From NCBI RefSeq assembly GCF_014268655.2, contig NZ_JABWQX020000001.1, positions 2,634,001 to 2,698,000 of the forward strand: DNA of 64,000 nucleotides. Reading direction: 5' to 3'. Positions 1 to 8,916 of this stretch are shown in pieces. This DNA comes from Pseudomonas marvdashtae (GTDB lineage Bacteria; Pseudomonadota; Gammaproteobacteria; Pseudomonadales; Pseudomonadaceae). Below the pieces are notes generated by a model, which saw nothing but the letters and a program-made list of their open reading frames with translations, had not been told where the DNA came from and did no database searches. Positions within the stretch are counted from its first letter, which is position 1, and each line of letters opens with the position of its first letter. The translations under genes and the position numbers were made by a program.

Positions 1-2
1 CG

Positions 3-278
3 GTCAGCGTTTTCGACGACGAAGAACAGGCCATCGCCATGGCCAACGCGCACATCTATGGGCTGGCGGCCTCGTTGTGGACCGACGATTTGAATCGCGC
101 TCACCGGGTGGCGCGGCGGTTGAACGCCGGCACGGTGTCGGTCAACACCGTGGACGCCCTGGACGTCACCGTGCCGTTTGGCGGCGGCAAGCAATCGGGC
201 TTCGGTCGCGATCTGTCGCTGCATGCATTCGACAAATACACGCAACTCAAGACCACCTGGATCCAGCTGCGCGACTGA
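3..278 (+). CDS. Aldehyde dehydrogenase, C-terminal part (gene begins before the window)
   Basis: The reading frame is open from the first bases and ends at a TGA, giving the last 91 residues of an NAD(P)-dependent aldehyde dehydrogenase. The segment shows the typical family ending: GLAASLWT, the RRLNAGTVSVN stretch, then PFGGGKQSGFGRD and a final KYTQLKTTW. The catalytic Cys and Glu lie outside the window. An amino acid/amine permease and a class III aminotransferase follow on the same strand, so oxidation of an aminoaldehyde made by transamination of a diamine or omega-amino acid is likely (PuuC-like). The family is certain; the substrate is inferred. Confidence 0.93.
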   Translation, partial: VSVFDDEEQAIAMANAHIYGLAASLWTDDLNRAHRVARRLNAGTVSVNTVDALDVTVPFGGGKQSGFGRDLSLHAFDKYTQLKTTWIQLRD

Positions 279-342
279 CCGCGGCTCAAGCTTCTACCCG
301 CAATCGTTTTGTTCTTCATAAAACAAGAAAACGGAGCAACCG

Positions 343-1779
343 ATGGACAGTTCCTCAAGCGTGCCGCTACAAACCGTTACCCCATCCCGGGCAGGCCCAC
401 GTCGACGCCTGGGCCTGAGCGCCCTGTTGGCGGTCGCCGTGGGCCTGGTGGTTTCCCAGGGTGTCATGGTGCTGATGCTGCAAGGCGCCGGGATCGCCGG
501 CATGGGCTTTGTCATACCGCTGGCATTGGCCTGGCTGCTGGCGCTGAGTTACGCCTGTTCGTTCTCAGAACTGGCGCTGATGATTCCTCGCGCCGGCAGC
601 CTGAGCAGCTACACCGAAGTCGCTATCGGCCAGTTCCCGGCGATCCTGGCGACCTTTTCCGGCTATGTCGTGGTGGCGATGTTTGCCTTGTCGGCAGAAC
701 TGCTGCTGATGGAATTCATCATCGACAAGGTCTACCCGCACTCGATGCCGCCGCTGAGCGTGGCGCTGGGGGTGCTGTGCCTGTTCACCGTGCTCAACCT
801 GTTCAACATCGACATTTTCTCGCGCCTGCAAACCGTGCTGGCCTTGGTCATGACCGTCATGCTGTTGGTCATGGGCCTCGGTGCCTTGGCCAGCGACGGG
901 GCCAGCAGCGTCTCGACGCTGGTGGCGAGTTCCGGCTGGAATCCCATGGGGCTCGGTGTCATCGCCTTGACCGCGATGGCGGTGTGGGGCTTCGTCGGGG
1001 CCGAGTTCGTCTGCCCTCTGGTGGAGGAGACACGGCGCCCGGAGCGCAACATACCGGCCTCGATGATGATTGGCCTGACGGTGATTTTCGTCATCATCTG
1101 CCTGTACTGCCTGGGTGCGTTGTTGACCATTCCCCAGGCTGAGCTGGCCAGCAACGGCCTGCCGCATTATCTGTTCGCGACCACGGTGTTCGGTGAAGCC
1201 GGGCAGGTGTTCCTGGTGACCGCCGCCATCACCGCGACGTGCAGCACGCTCAACAGTTCGCTTGCGGCCATCCCGCGCATGTTGCTGGGCATGGCCCGCA
1301 GCGGCCAGGCGTTCGGCATCTTCAAGCGCCAGGGCAAGCGCAGCGGCGCGCCGTGGGTCGCGGTGCTGTTCGTGGCGCTGGTCACCGGCCTGCCGTTGTT
1401 GCTGATGCACGACAGCCCCGACGCTATCAACCTCTTGCTGCTGGCGGCTGCGCTGGCCTGGTTGCTGGCCTACATCATCACCCACATCAACGTGATTGCC
1501 CTGCGTCGTCGTTACCCCGATGCGCATCGGCCTTTCCGTACGCCGTTCTACCCGCTGCCCCAGCTGTTCGGTATCGCCGGCATGGTCTTTGCCATCTGGC
1601 ATGTATCCCCCAGCCCGGAAATGACGGTGCCGATCTTCGCCAGCGCCGGTGCGGTGCTGGCCATCGTTTCGCTGATCGCGCTGGTGTGGGTCAAGTGCGT
1701 GATGGGCAAGCCGCTGTTCAAGCCCGAGCCACTGGCGCCTACCGATTCCGACAATTTCAATAAGCAAGGAGACCTGTAA
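343..1779 (+). CDS. APC-family amino acid/amine permease
   Basis: This 478-residue inner-membrane protein has about twelve hydrophobic segments and the usual length of the APC superfamily. The first helix region (about residues 22-50) is followed by a conserved SELALMIPRAGSLSSY motif, typical of the loop after helix 2 of amino acid permeases, and the later GFVGAEFVCPLVEE stretch matches the helix 6 region. CGGAGCAACCG precedes the ATG. Its stop overlaps the start of the aminotransferase by one base (TAATG), so the two are probably translationally coupled. The context suggests import of an amine or omega-amino acid that the neighbouring enzymes degrade; the exact substrate cannot be read from the sequence. 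Confidence 0.9.
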   Translation: MDSSSSVPLQTVTPSRAGPRRRLGLSALLAVAVGLVVSQGVMVLMLQGAGIAGMGFVIPLALAWLLALSYACSFSELALMIPRAGSLSSYTEVAIGQFPAILATFSGYVVVAMFALSAELLLMEFIIDKVYPHSMPPLSVALGVLCLFTVLNLFNIDIFSRLQTVLALVMTVMLLVMGLGALASDGASSVSTLVASSGWNPMGLGVIALTAMAVWGFVGAEFVCPLVEETRRPERNIPASMMIGLTVIFVIICLYCLGALLTIPQAELASNGLPHYLFATTVFGEAGQVFLVTAAITATCSTLNSSLAAIPRMLLGMARSGQAFGIFKRQGKRSGAPWVAVLFVALVTGLPLLLMHDSPDAINLLLLAAALAWLLAYIITHINVIALRRRYPDAHRPFRTPFYPLPQLFGIAGMVFAIWHVSPSPEMTVPIFASAGAVLAIVSLIALVWVKCVMGKPLFKPEPLAPTDSDNFNKQGDL

Positions 1780-3161
1780 TGAGCGCATCACCCAAGCCAA
1801 CACGCAGCACCCGTGAATACCAGGCGCTGGATGCCGCGCACCATATTCATGCGTTTCTCGACCAGAAGGCCCTCAACGCCGAGGGGCCGCGGGTCATCGT
1901 TCGTGGCGAAGGCCTGGCGCTCTGGGACAACGATGGCAAGCGTTACCTGGACGGCATGTCCGGGCTGTGGTGCACCAACCTGGGTTACGGCCGCCAGGAC
2001 CTGGCGGCCGCGGCCAGCCGGCAGCTGGAGCAATTGCCGTACTACAACATGTTCTTCCACACCACCCACCCGGCGGTGGTGGAACTGTCCGAGTTGCTGT
2101 TCAGCCTGCTGCCGGATCACTACAGCCACGCCATCTACACCAACTCCGGCTCCGAGGCCAACGAGGTGCTGATTCGCACCGTGCGCCGCTATTGGCAAAT
2201 CCTCGGCAAGCCGCAGAAGAAAATCATGATCGGCCGCTGGAACGGCTACCACGGTTCAACGCTTGGCGCTTCGGCCCTCGGCGGCATGAAGTTCATGCAC
2301 GAAATGGGCGGGGTGATTCCGGATGTGGCGCACATCGACGAGCCGTACTGGTTCGCCCACGAAGGCAACCTGACGCCTGCCGAATTCGGCCTGCGCGCCG
2401 CCCGGCAACTGGAAGAAAAGATCCTCGAACTGGGCGCCGACAATGTCGCCGCGTTCGTCGCCGAACCCTTCCAGGGCGCCGGCGGCATGATCTTCCCGCC
2501 TGAGAGCTACTGGCCGGAAATCCAGCGCATCTGCCGGCAATACGACGTGCTGTTGTGCGCCGACGAAGTGATCGGTGGATTTGGTCGTACGGGTGAGTGG
2601 TTTGCCCATGAGTATTTCGGTTTCGAACCCGACACCTTGTCGATCGCCAAGGGCCTGACCAGCGGCTACATCCCCATGGGCGGGCTGATCCTGTCCAAAC
2701 GCATGGCCGAGGTGCTGGTGGAGCAGGGCGGCGTGTTTGCCCATGGCCTGACCTATTCCGGGCACCCGGTGGCGGCGGCGGTGGCGATTGCCAACCTCAA
2801 GGCCCTGCGCGACGAGGGCATCGTCAGCCAGGTCAAGGAAGACACCGGCCCGTACCTGCAACGTTGCCTGCGCGAAACGTTCGACGGGCATCCGCTGATT
2901 GGCGAGATCCAGGGCGCCGGCTTGGTCGCGGCCCTGCAACTGGCCGAAGACAAGGACAGTCGCAAGCGCTTCGCCAACGAAAACGAAATGGCCTGGCAAT
3001 GCCGCACCTTCGGTTTCGAGGAGGGCCTGATCATCCGCTCCACGCTGGGCCGGATGATCATGGCCCCGGCGCTGGTGGCCAGTCATGCCGACATCAACGA
3101 ACTGGTCGATAAGACCCGTAAAGCTGTAGACCGCACCGCCCGCGCTTACGGTCGCCTTTGA
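1779..3161 (+). CDS. Class III (omega) aminotransferase, PLP-dependent
   Basis: This 460-residue cytoplasmic enzyme has the normal length of omega-amino acid:pyruvate and polyamine:pyruvate aminotransferases. Visible landmarks are GLWCTNLGYG near residue 60, NSGSEANE (phosphate-binding) near 125, FVAEPFQGAGG, CADEVIGGFGRTG with the PLP-ring Asp, and SIAKGLTSGYIPMGG carrying the Schiff-base lysine. It probably moves the terminal amino group of a diamine, beta-alanine or GABA to pyruvate, yielding the aldehyde for the upstream dehydrogenase. AAGGAG lies 8 bases before the ATG. Family assignment is firm; the amine donor is inferred. Confidence 0.93.
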   Translation: MSASPKPTRSTREYQALDAAHHIHAFLDQKALNAEGPRVIVRGEGLALWDNDGKRYLDGMSGLWCTNLGYGRQDLAAAASRQLEQLPYYNMFFHTTHPAVVELSELLFSLLPDHYSHAIYTNSGSEANEVLIRTVRRYWQILGKPQKKIMIGRWNGYHGSTLGASALGGMKFMHEMGGVIPDVAHIDEPYWFAHEGNLTPAEFGLRAARQLEEKILELGADNVAAFVAEPFQGAGGMIFPPESYWPEIQRICRQYDVLLCADEVIGGFGRTGEWFAHEYFGFEPDTLSIAKGLTSGYIPMGGLILSKRMAEVLVEQGGVFAHGLTYSGHPVAAAVAIANLKALRDEGIVSQVKEDTGPYLQRCLRETFDGHPLIGEIQGAGLVAALQLAEDKDSRKRFANENEMAWQCRTFGFEEGLIIRSTLGRMIMAPALVASHADINELVDKTRKAVDRTARAYGRL

Positions 3162-3169
3162 GTCCCGTC

Positions 3170-3197
3170 GCCGGCTCGTGCGGGCGAGCCGGCATTT
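3170..3197 (+). terminator. Intercistronic hairpin between aminotransferase and binding-protein genes
   Basis: A perfect 9-bp stem, GCCGGCTCG (3170-3178) with CGAGCCGGC (3185-3193) around a 6-base loop, is followed by ATTTTC. It starts 9 bases after the aminotransferase stop and ends about 16 bases before the next ATG. The T run is short, so it may work as a partial terminator or mRNA-stabilising stem that sets the ratio of enzyme to binding protein. Confidence 0.5.
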
Positions 3198-3212
3198 TCG
3201 AGGAACCGCTTC

Positions 3213-4253
3213 ATGTCCAGATCCTTGCGATGCAACATTGCGTGCGCCCTGGCGTTACTGAGCACCAGCGTCCTGGCCGCGCCACAAAGCCTTACCGTGA
3301 TTTCATTCGGCGGCGCCACCAAGTTGGCCCAGGACAAGGCCTACTTCCAACCCTTCAACGCCAGCGGTGCAGGGAACATCGTCGCCGGCGAGTACAACGG
3401 CGAGTTATCGAAGATCAAGGCCATGGTCTCGGCCGGGCACACCAGTTGGGATGTGGTCGAGGTGGAAAGTCCCGAGTTGCTGCGCGGTTGTGAAGAGGGG
3501 CTGTTCGAAAAGCTTGACCAGGCGGCCCTCGGCGATCCGGCGAATTACGTCCCGGGCGCGCTCACTGAGTGCGGCGTGGCCACGTACGTCTGGTCGATGG
3601 TCCTGGCCTATGACCAGACCAAACTCGCCAAGGCGCCCAAGTCCTGGGCGGACTTCTGGAACGTGACCGAGTACCCGGGCAAGCGCGGCTTGCGCAAGGG
3701 CGCCAAGTACACACTGGAGATCGCCTTGCTGGCGGACGGCGTCAAGACTGAGGACGTATACAAGGTACTGAACACGCCGGAAGGCGTTTCACGGGCATTC
3801 GCCAAGTTGGACCAGATCAAGCCGAACATCCAATGGTGGGAGGCGGGCGCGCAACCGGCGCAATGGTTGGTGGCCGGAGACGTGGCGATGAGCGCTGCCT
3901 ACAACGGTCGCATCGCCTCGGCGCAGAAGGAAGGGATGAAGTTGAGCATTGTCTGGCCGCAAAGCCTGTATGACCCGGAATACTGGGCGGTGGTCAAAGG
4001 CACGCCGAACAAGGCCCTGGCCGAGAAATTCATCGCCTTTGCCAGTCAGCCGCAAACCCAGAAAGTCTTCTCGGAAAACATCCCTTACGGACCTGTGCAT
4101 CGCCAGACCCTGGCCTTGCTGCCCGCCGAGGTGCGCGAGCAACTACCGACTGCCGAGGCCAACCTGGCGCAGGCGCAAGCGGTGGATGCCGAGTTCTGGG
4201 TCGACCATGGTGAAGAGCTGGAGCAACGCTTCAACGCCTGGGCAGCTCGCTAG
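3213..4253 (+). CDS. Periplasmic binding protein of a polyamine/amine-type ABC transporter
   Basis: This 346-residue protein begins with a signal peptide (basic start, hydrophobic core to about residue 22, ALA-type cleavage before APQSLTV). The mature part has the PotD/PotF-like fold signatures: LTVISFGG at the start, a WDVVEVESPEL segment and a GLRKGAKYTLEIALLADGV stretch. It captures its ligand in the periplasm. No permease or ATPase genes follow, so it must use components encoded elsewhere or act with another transporter. GAGGAACCGCTTC precedes the ATG. Linkage to the aldehyde dehydrogenase and aminotransferase points to a polyamine or related amine. Confidence 0.9.
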   Translation: MSRSLRCNIACALALLSTSVLAAPQSLTVISFGGATKLAQDKAYFQPFNASGAGNIVAGEYNGELSKIKAMVSAGHTSWDVVEVESPELLRGCEEGLFEKLDQAALGDPANYVPGALTECGVATYVWSMVLAYDQTKLAKAPKSWADFWNVTEYPGKRGLRKGAKYTLEIALLADGVKTEDVYKVLNTPEGVSRAFAKLDQIKPNIQWWEAGAQPAQWLVAGDVAMSAAYNGRIASAQKEGMKLSIVWPQSLYDPEYWAVVKGTPNKALAEKFIAFASQPQTQKVFSENIPYGPVHRQTLALLPAEVREQLPTAEANLAQAQAVDAEFWVDHGEELEQRFNAWAAR

Positions 4254-4300
4254 CCCGCCACCCTGTAGCAAACCGCTCTTGTGGCGAGGGGATTTACTTT

Positions 4301-4413
4301 GATCGTTCCCACGCTCTGCGTGGGAATGCATCCCGTGACGCTCTGCGTCACCCCCAAAAGCGGAACGCGGAGCGTCCCTGGCGGCATTCCCACGCAGGAG
4401 CGTGGGAACGATC
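4301..4413. repeat. Interspersed palindromic element (GATCGTTCCCACGC family)
   Basis: The element starts with GATCGTTCCCACGCTCTGCG and ends with the inverse, CGTGGGAACGATC, with inner inverted blocks TGACGCTCTGCGTCA and CGGAACGCGGAGCGTCC. The whole 113 bp can fold into one long hairpin. It fills most of the gap between the convergent binding-protein and LysR genes. It differs in sequence from the GTGGCGAGGGAGC elements elsewhere in the window. A partial GTGGCGAGGGGATTTA unit lies just before it, at 4281. Confidence 0.8.
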
Positions 4414-4495
4414 GATATGTGTTTTCAGCCTTGAAAATCAGATGGTTGCAATTTGTTCCATAGAGCAAGCTCGCTCGCCATAAAAGGTGGCTGGC

Positions 4496-5407
4496 CTACG
4501 CCAGCCATTCCCCGAATTGCTCTTTGCAGTAGTTCACGAACAACTGGGCCGGCTTGGTGAGGTGGGCGCGCTTGAGCCAGCCGGCTACCAGCGCCGAGCC
4601 TGTCACGTCTTCGCCGATGTCGATGCAGACCACCTGCTGGCCGTCATAGGTACAGGTCGATTGCGGGCGAGTCACCAGCACGGCAAAACCGAACCCCTGG
4701 CCGACCATGCCGCGCACCATCTCGATGGAGGGCGAGCTGAAGACGATGTTCGGCGTCAGGCCAAGCTCTTCAAAGATGCTCACGAAATACGTCCGGCTGG
4801 GCTGCACGTCCAACAGGATCATCGGCTCAAGCGCCAGGTCGCGCAGCGACACCTGGGCCTGGCTGGCGAAGCGATGCCCGGCTGGCAACAAGGCGTAGGG
4901 CCGTTGCGGCGCCGTCAATGCCTCGGTCTCGATGGTACTGTCGAGGTCGTGCTCATAAAAAATCGCCAAGTCGAAACGCCCGCCCGTCAAGCCTTGCACC
5001 AGCTCCTGCTGCTCGCCGTCCTGCACGCGGATTTCCACCCCGGGAAAGCGCTCGCGAAAACCGGCGATCAGCCGTGGCAGATAGAGCGGGGCGACGGTCT
5101 CGAAGCAGCCTATGTCGATCTGTCCGCTGACCACATCGTTGTCCGCCAGCGCGTTTTGCTCGAACTCCCGGGCCATGCGCAGCAGCTCCTGGGCCTTGCG
5201 ATAGAAGCGCGCACCGGCGGGGGTCAGCGACACACCTTGGGCATGGTGTCGGATCAACAGCTGCACGCCGAAACTGTCCTCGAGCCCCTTGACTGCCGTG
5301 GCAATCGACGGCTGGGCAATGTAGAGCTTGCGCGAAGCTTCAGCGACGCTGCCACATTCGACCGTGGTGACAAAGTACTTCAACTGCCGCAAGGAATAGG
5401 ACGCCAA
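4496..5407 (-). CDS. LysR-family transcriptional regulator
   Basis: This 303-residue protein has an N-terminal winged helix-turn-helix (LRQLKYFVTTVECGSVAEAS, then AQPSIATAVKGLED, residues about 6-65) and a type 2 periplasmic-binding-protein-like effector domain from about residue 90. Length is normal. It is convergent with the amine-uptake genes, and its own promoter would lie in 5408-5523. It may regulate the amine genes or the cupin gene upstream of it on the same strand, but no operator could be fixed from the sequence. Confidence 0.92.
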   Translation of the reverse strand: MASYSLRQLKYFVTTVECGSVAEASRKLYIAQPSIATAVKGLEDSFGVQLLIRHHAQGVSLTPAGARFYRKAQELLRMAREFEQNALADNDVVSGQIDIGCFETVAPLYLPRLIAGFRERFPGVEIRVQDGEQQELVQGLTGGRFDLAIFYEHDLDSTIETEALTAPQRPYALLPAGHRFASQAQVSLRDLALEPMILLDVQPSRTYFVSIFEELGLTPNIVFSSPSIEMVRGMVGQGFGFAVLVTRPQSTCTYDGQQVVCIDIGEDVTGSALVAGWLKRAHLTKPAQLFVNYCKEQFGEWLA

Positions 5408-5523
5408 GACACACCTCGATCCGGATGGTTTTGGCTACCTTACCGCGTGCCGCTTGTGAGGGGGACGAACGTTGCAACGGATTTTGCTGGGCAGTGGCGA
5501 TATCCAGGCTGGCTTGCCTGGGT

Positions 5524-5928
5524 TCAGTTTTCCAACGGGATCAGCACGGCCTCGTTTTCGCCCATCACCATGAACACCAGCAGCTTCGCCGGTTGGGTGG
5601 TGCTGGCATTCTTCGACACCAGATGCTCGGAGCCGGCGGGTTCATACCAGAACTCGCCCGCCTTATAGGTGGTCGCCGGCTCGCCCTTGACCTGGGAGGT
5701 GATCGCGCCTTCAAGGACATAGGCCATGGCCGTGCCTTGGTGTTTGTGGGCGATTGACGACTGGCCGGGTGCATAGTCGACAGTGAGCATCATGGCTTTC
5801 TTGCCGGGCAGGTTCTTCAATTGCTTTTCTTGCAGCACCTGGACCTTCTCGGAAGGGCCGGCTTCGTGGGCGAAGAGCGGGGCAACGGGGAACAGGCTCA
5901 GGGCGGCGATCAGGCAGAGTGTTTTCAT
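5524..5928 (-). CDS. Secreted single-domain cupin protein
   Basis: The start at 5928 gives 134 residues beginning MKTLCLIAALSLFPVAPLFA, a clear signal peptide with cleavage near AHEAG; a longer upstream reading exists but has no secretion signal or coding character. The mature part has cupin motif 1 (IAHKHQGTAMAYVLEGAITS, with two His) and motif 2 (GEFWYEPAGSEHLVS). It is probably a small metal-binding beta-barrel in the periplasm. Function is unknown; small periplasmic cupins often lie near redox or stress genes. The neighbouring monooxygenase gene is on the same strand. Confidence 0.85.
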   Translation of the reverse strand: MKTLCLIAALSLFPVAPLFAHEAGPSEKVQVLQEKQLKNLPGKKAMMLTVDYAPGQSSIAHKHQGTAMAYVLEGAITSQVKGEPATTYKAGEFWYEPAGSEHLVSKNASTTQPAKLLVFMVMGENEAVLIPLEN

Positions 5929-6057
5929 CGTGGCGGGACCTTGGTGGTGAGTGAATTCGCGCGGTGGCGATGGCTTCACCCTAAGCCCCTGGACAGCGTG
6001 GAAAAACCTCCAATTCTGCAAAAGACCGGTAGACCAATGGGGCAACGACCGGACATT

Positions 6058-6351
6058 TCACACCAGCGGAAAACTATTGAAGTCCACGCTGCGGGCCAGG
6101 CGGGTTTCGATCAGGCTGATGAAGCCCTGGACCTCGGGACAGTTGAAGTGGGCCTGCATGGCCGCCTCCGACTGCCAGCGGGCGCTGACGTTCCAGCGGT
6201 CCGAGTTCTCGGGGCAGCGATCGACCATGTAGGCATCGCAGCCTGGCAAGGCCCGCAGGGTTTCGACGATTTGCTGCAACTGCCGGCCCAGTTCTTCCGA
6301 ACGCCCGGCGGCGGCCTGCACCTGAACGGTATTGATCACTTGGCGAGACAT
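6058..6351 (-). CDS. ABM-family antibiotic biosynthesis monooxygenase-like protein
   Basis: The internal ATG at 6351 gives 97 residues, the normal length of a single ABM (dimeric alpha-beta barrel) domain. It starts VINTVQVQAAAGRSEELGRQL and contains the LPGCDAYMVDRCPENSDRW core, where ABM proteins have the conserved Asn/Trp region, followed by a W-x-E-A-A-x-x-H-F segment. AGGAG and AGGACA lie upstream of this ATG. Such proteins oxidise quinone-like or other aromatic small molecules without cofactor, or act as quinol monooxygenases (YgiN type). The substrate is unknown. Confidence 0.82.
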   Translation of the reverse strand: MSRQVINTVQVQAAAGRSEELGRQLQQIVETLRALPGCDAYMVDRCPENSDRWNVSARWQSEAAMQAHFNCPEVQGFISLIETRLARSVDFNSFPLV

Positions 6352-6475
6352 TGTCCTGGCTCCTGAATCAAGTTGAACGGGATCTACCCAGACACTCAAT
6401 GACACCTGGGCAGAATAGGCCCGCCGAGGCCAGGCTTAAACAGCCAATGGGCGGATAAACGTCCAGTCCAATCGG

Positions 6476-7909
6476 TCAGGCGACCTGCCGCAAAATATCG
6501 CGCAAGCGGTCAAGGGCAATATCGATGTCGAGGAGTTCGATGCCGCCAAAGCCCAGTATCAAGCCGGGTCGCACAGTTTCCACATGGAAAAAGCCGTCGA
6601 GGCTGTAGATCCCGACTTCGGCTTTTTTTGCCAGTTCGATAATCAGGGCCAGGTCCATCGGCACCTTGCACAGCACCGCCATATGAAAGCCCGCCGTGGT
6701 GGGCACGGCTTCGAACCAGGGTGACAGGTCGTCGCCCATGCGCGCCAGGATACGCTCGCGCCGAGCGGCATACAGCGCGTGGCAGCGCCGGATATGCTTG
6801 AGCAGGCAGCCCTCGGCGATGAATTTCGCCAGCGCCCATTGGGGCAGGGTGGAGGTGTGCTGGTCGGTGAGGCGCTTGGCCAGGATCACCGCCTCGAGAA
6901 TCGCTGGCGGCAGGATCGCGTAGCCAAGCCGCAGCTCCGGCAGCAGGGTTTTCGAAAATGTCCCGACGTACGCCACGATCCCGCGCTCGTCCATGCTCTG
7001 CAGCGAGTCGGTGGGCCGCCCTTCATAGCGAAACTCGCTGTCGTAATCGTCCTCGATAATGATCGCCCCCAGCTCATAGGCCCGCGCCAGCAAGGCCTCG
7101 CGCCGGGGCTGGCTCATGGGCATGCCGAGGGGAAACTGGTGGGACGGCGTCACATAGATCAGCCGCGTGCCGTCGGGAATCAAATCCACGCGCATGCCTT
7201 GCTCATCCACCGGCACGCCGGCCACCGTTGCGCCGTGTGAGCCAAACAAAAGGCGTGCCGGCGGATAGCCAGGGTCTTCCATCGCCACCAGGCTGCCGGG
7301 GCGAGTCAGCACCCGTGAAATCAGATCCAGCGCCTGCTGCGCGCCGTTGCACACCACCACGTCAGCGTCCTGGCAATTGACCCCGCGGGAAAACGCGATG
7401 TGCCGGGCGATAGCGTTGCGCAGCGCCGGCAGGCCTTCGGGCTGGCTGTAGAAACCCTTGGCGTTGGCAATCTGGCGCAAGGCGTGGGCGGTGCAGCGAC
7501 GCCAGTCGTCCAGGGGAAACTGGCCCTTGCCGGTGGCGCCGCCGATGAAGTCATAACGCAGCGCGCTCTCGGGGTTAGGGTGTCGCAGCAAGTCCGGCAT
7601 GTTGCGCCAAGCCTCGACGACGTCCGCACCGGCAAGCTCGCGGTGGCTTTGCTTGCGCACGATCATGGCCGGGCGTGCGTTGACATAGGTGCCTTTGCCG
7701 ATCACGCCGGTGAGAAAATTTTCGTAGGTCAGTTGCGCATAGGTATCGGACACGGTCTTGCGCGAAACACCCAGTTGCTCGGCCAACAGGCGGCTGGGCG
7801 GCAACTGGGTGCCGGCGGCCAGCCGACCGCTCTCGATGGCGCTGCGCAATTGTCGATACAACTGGCCCAGCAGGTCTTTGCGGCCGTTGATGACAACATG
7901 AAGTTCCAT
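6476..7909 (-). CDS. MocR-type regulator (GntR HTH fused to aminotransferase-like domain)
   Basis: The start at 7909 gives 477 residues; the longer reading would run into the oppositely oriented gene at 8075. Residues about 12-80 form a GntR winged helix (QLYRQLRSAIESGRLAAGTQLPPSR, then LAEQLGVSRKTVSDTYAQL), joined to a class I aminotransferase-like domain with IIIEDDYDSEFRY and the PLP-lysine region YVGTFSKTLLPELRLGY. MocR proteins use PLP adducts as effectors rather than as transamination intermediates. It is divergent from the AhpD-like gene across 165 bp, the usual arrangement for a MocR regulator and its target, so it probably controls that gene. Confidence 0.92.
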   Translation of the reverse strand: MELHVVINGRKDLLGQLYRQLRSAIESGRLAAGTQLPPSRLLAEQLGVSRKTVSDTYAQLTYENFLTGVIGKGTYVNARPAMIVRKQSHRELAGADVVEAWRNMPDLLRHPNPESALRYDFIGGATGKGQFPLDDWRRCTAHALRQIANAKGFYSQPEGLPALRNAIARHIAFSRGVNCQDADVVVCNGAQQALDLISRVLTRPGSLVAMEDPGYPPARLLFGSHGATVAGVPVDEQGMRVDLIPDGTRLIYVTPSHQFPLGMPMSQPRREALLARAYELGAIIIEDDYDSEFRYEGRPTDSLQSMDERGIVAYVGTFSKTLLPELRLGYAILPPAILEAVILAKRLTDQHTSTLPQWALAKFIAEGCLLKHIRRCHALYAARRERILARMGDDLSPWFEAVPTTAGFHMAVLCKVPMDLALIIELAKKAEVGIYSLDGFFHVETVRPGLILGFGGIELLDIDIALDRLRDILRQVA

Positions 7910-8074
7910 ACCCGCGGGCTCCCGGATGATCGATTGCAGCAAGGGTTCAAAGACGAAGATTACCCGCAATGCGCTGGAGCGGAGAAGTTGCGTGAGCCTT
8001 TTTCGACGCATTGGACCTGTCGCGGGTGGCCTCGACCTCCTACCGTGGACACATCGACCACTACGGAGCCCGCC

Positions 8075-8515
8075 ATGAGCCCGCGTCTGGATTACTACAG
8101 TGCGTCCCCTGGCGCGATGAGGGCAATGATCGGCCTTGAAGCGCTGACCAGTCGCCTGAGCATCGAGCCGGCGTTGCTCCACCTGATCAAAATCCGCGCC
8201 TCGCAGCTCAACGGCTGCGCCTTCTGCACCGACATGCACTCGATGGACGCGCGCCGCCAGGGCGAGACAGAGCGGCGCCTCTACGCGGTGACGGTGTGGC
8301 GCGACAGCGGATTCTTCAACCCGCGCGAACAGGCAGCACTGGCCTGGACCGAAGCCGTCACGCTATTGGCCGAAAGCCAAGTGCCCGAAGACGTCTACAA
8401 CCTGGCGCGCGCCAATTTCAGCGAAGAAGAACTGGTCGACCTGACCCTGGCGATCAGCACCATCAACAGCTGGAACCGGCTGGCCGTGAGTTTTCGCCAG
8501 AGTCCGGGAGGCTAA
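8075..8515 (+). CDS. Carboxymuconolactone decarboxylase / AhpD-like protein
   Basis: This 146-residue protein has the AhpD-like helical domain with a redox pair in LNGCAFCTDMHSMDARR (CxxC followed by His) near residues 47-57, then WRDSGFFNPREQAALAWTEAVT and a final FSEEELVDLTLAISTINSWNRL, both hallmarks of alkylhydroperoxidase/CMD small proteins. CxxC plus nearby His argues for peroxidase-like activity, not lactone decarboxylation. It is transcribed divergently from the MocR regulator. Its physiological partner is unknown. Confidence 0.9.
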   Translation: MSPRLDYYSASPGAMRAMIGLEALTSRLSIEPALLHLIKIRASQLNGCAFCTDMHSMDARRQGETERRLYAVTVWRDSGFFNPREQAALAWTEAVTLLAESQVPEDVYNLARANFSEEELVDLTLAISTINSWNRLAVSFRQSPGG

Positions 8516-8553
8516 GTGGATATTTACCTGTGACCGTCCTAGCAAGCAGGCTT

Positions 8554-8885
8554 CACAGGAGAAGCGCGATCACCCAAAACCAGGTCGGCTATAAGGCCGC
8601 CTCGCAGTGGACGTTGATCTCGGCGCCCCGTTAACCACGCTGGCCGAACGCAGGTATTGCGCAGTGGGCATCCCGGCATGGATGCCGGGATAGCCGCGCT
8701 GGACCATGGACGGTCCTTCGCGGCGGGCCCACGGAGCAATGCCGGAGAGAGGGCATGCCGAGCCTAGGCGAGGCACCGAGTGGTGGGGCAAAAGCGTTTT
8801 GCTTACTTTTGCGCTTCACAAAAGTGAGTCGCTGTAAAAGCGAAACCATAATCAGCCGTTACCGCAGAAACGGATATGTACTCAG
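8554..8885 (+). repeat. Long interspersed repeat, copy A (about 330 bp)
   Basis: This stretch is nearly the same as 38517-38844 and, inverted, 37900-38235. Shared landmarks in order are CAGGAG, CAGGTCGGCTAT, GTGGACGTTGATCTCGG, CCCGTTAACCACGCTGG, an inner palindrome CCCGGCATGGATGCCGGG, CCACGGAGCAATGCC, GAGTGGTGGGGCAAAAGCG and GAGTCGCTGTAAAAGCGAAAC. It fills the 400-bp gap between the AhpD-like gene and the GGDEF/EAL gene. Short open frames inside it occur in all copies, are not conserved as proteins with start signals, and are best read as part of the repeat. There is no transposase and no target-site duplication that I can see. Confidence 0.85.
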
Positions 8886-8916
8886 TCAAAAAAATCCCAC
8901 CCGACTGCTAGGAGGC

